The notes under the pieces: model-generated | The model's input: the letters and a program-made list of their open reading frames with translations, nothing else | Told to the model about the DNA's origin: nothing | Database searches by the model: none | Translations under genes and position numbers: made by a program | NCBI GenBank assembly: GCA_902462015.1 | Contig: CABPZV010000133.1 | Location: 1 to 5,844 of the forward strand | Direction of reading: 5' to 3' | DNA from: an uncultured Eubacteriales bacterium | GTDB taxonomy: Bacteria > Bacillota > Clostridia > Oscillospirales > CAG-272 | DNA: 5,844 bases | Part shown: positions 5,815 to 5,844 of the stretch, piece after piece | How the letters are laid out: every line of letters starts with the position of its first letter | Position numbering within the stretch: the stretch's first letter is position 1

Positions 5815-5844
5815 CCGCCATTTAGGCGGCGGCCTTAATGGCGG
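5815..5844. repeat. GC-rich 12-bp inverted repeat at the right window edge
   Basis: CCGCCATTTAGG (5815-5826) and CCTTAATGGCGG (5833-5844) pair with one mismatch around the loop CGGCGG. The hairpin touches the window end and could extend. TTAGGCG also occurs twice, at 5801-5807 and 5822-5828. It may be a terminator of a gene to the right, or a dispersed palindromic repeat unit; the sequence shown cannot decide. Confidence 0.5.

Overview
The window looks like a piece of a low-to-moderate GC Gram-positive (Firmicutes, probably Clostridia) chromosome. The evidence is strong AGGAGG-type ribosome sites, MMPL and YhgE-like envelope proteins of clostridial type, a fragment of the transposon protein TnpV (a family found mainly in clostridial mobile elements) and A/T-rich intergenic promoters of sigma-A type. 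No rRNA, tRNA, CRISPR array, complete insertion sequence or phage gene is visible.

Left block (1-3766): a minus-strand operon faces away from a plus-strand TetR-family regulator. Read in transcription order, the operon encodes an unrecognised 103-residue beta-rich protein (2989-2678), a 685-residue two-lobed MMPL/RND transporter (2681-624) and a secreted protein cut by the left window edge (627-1). Both junctions are 4-bp start/stop overlaps (GTGA, ATGA), so the three products are probably made together and work as an envelope export module. The 204-bp divergent control region carries four copies of GGACAA/TTGTCC. Two of these form an inverted repeat around the regulator's own -35 box. It also holds a separate 18-bp palindrome just upstream of the operon's weak -35, so the regulator may control both directions.

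Middle block (3769-4893): a strong GC hairpin lies between the convergent tetR and the minus-strand genes. Behind it is an N-terminally truncated tnpV remnant directly downstream of a complete Cof-type HAD phosphatase gene. The tnpV fragment is a scar of a mobile element. Its broken end next to the HAD stop codon suggests a former element boundary, with the MMPL module possibly lying on the acquired side.

Right block (4890-5844): the HAD gene has a promoter about 200 bp upstream, and its leader contains a stretch that looks coding but lacks a start. A divergent plus-strand gene with a near-consensus promoter, good ribosome site and clean terminator encodes a 149-residue helical protein resembling uncharacterised ferritin-like proteins of clostridia. 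The last 30 bases form an almost perfect GC-rich hairpin cut at the window edge.

I did not find an unmistakably new system. The best candidates for undescribed biology are the small beta protein plus MMPL plus secreted partner module, and its operator-rich control region.
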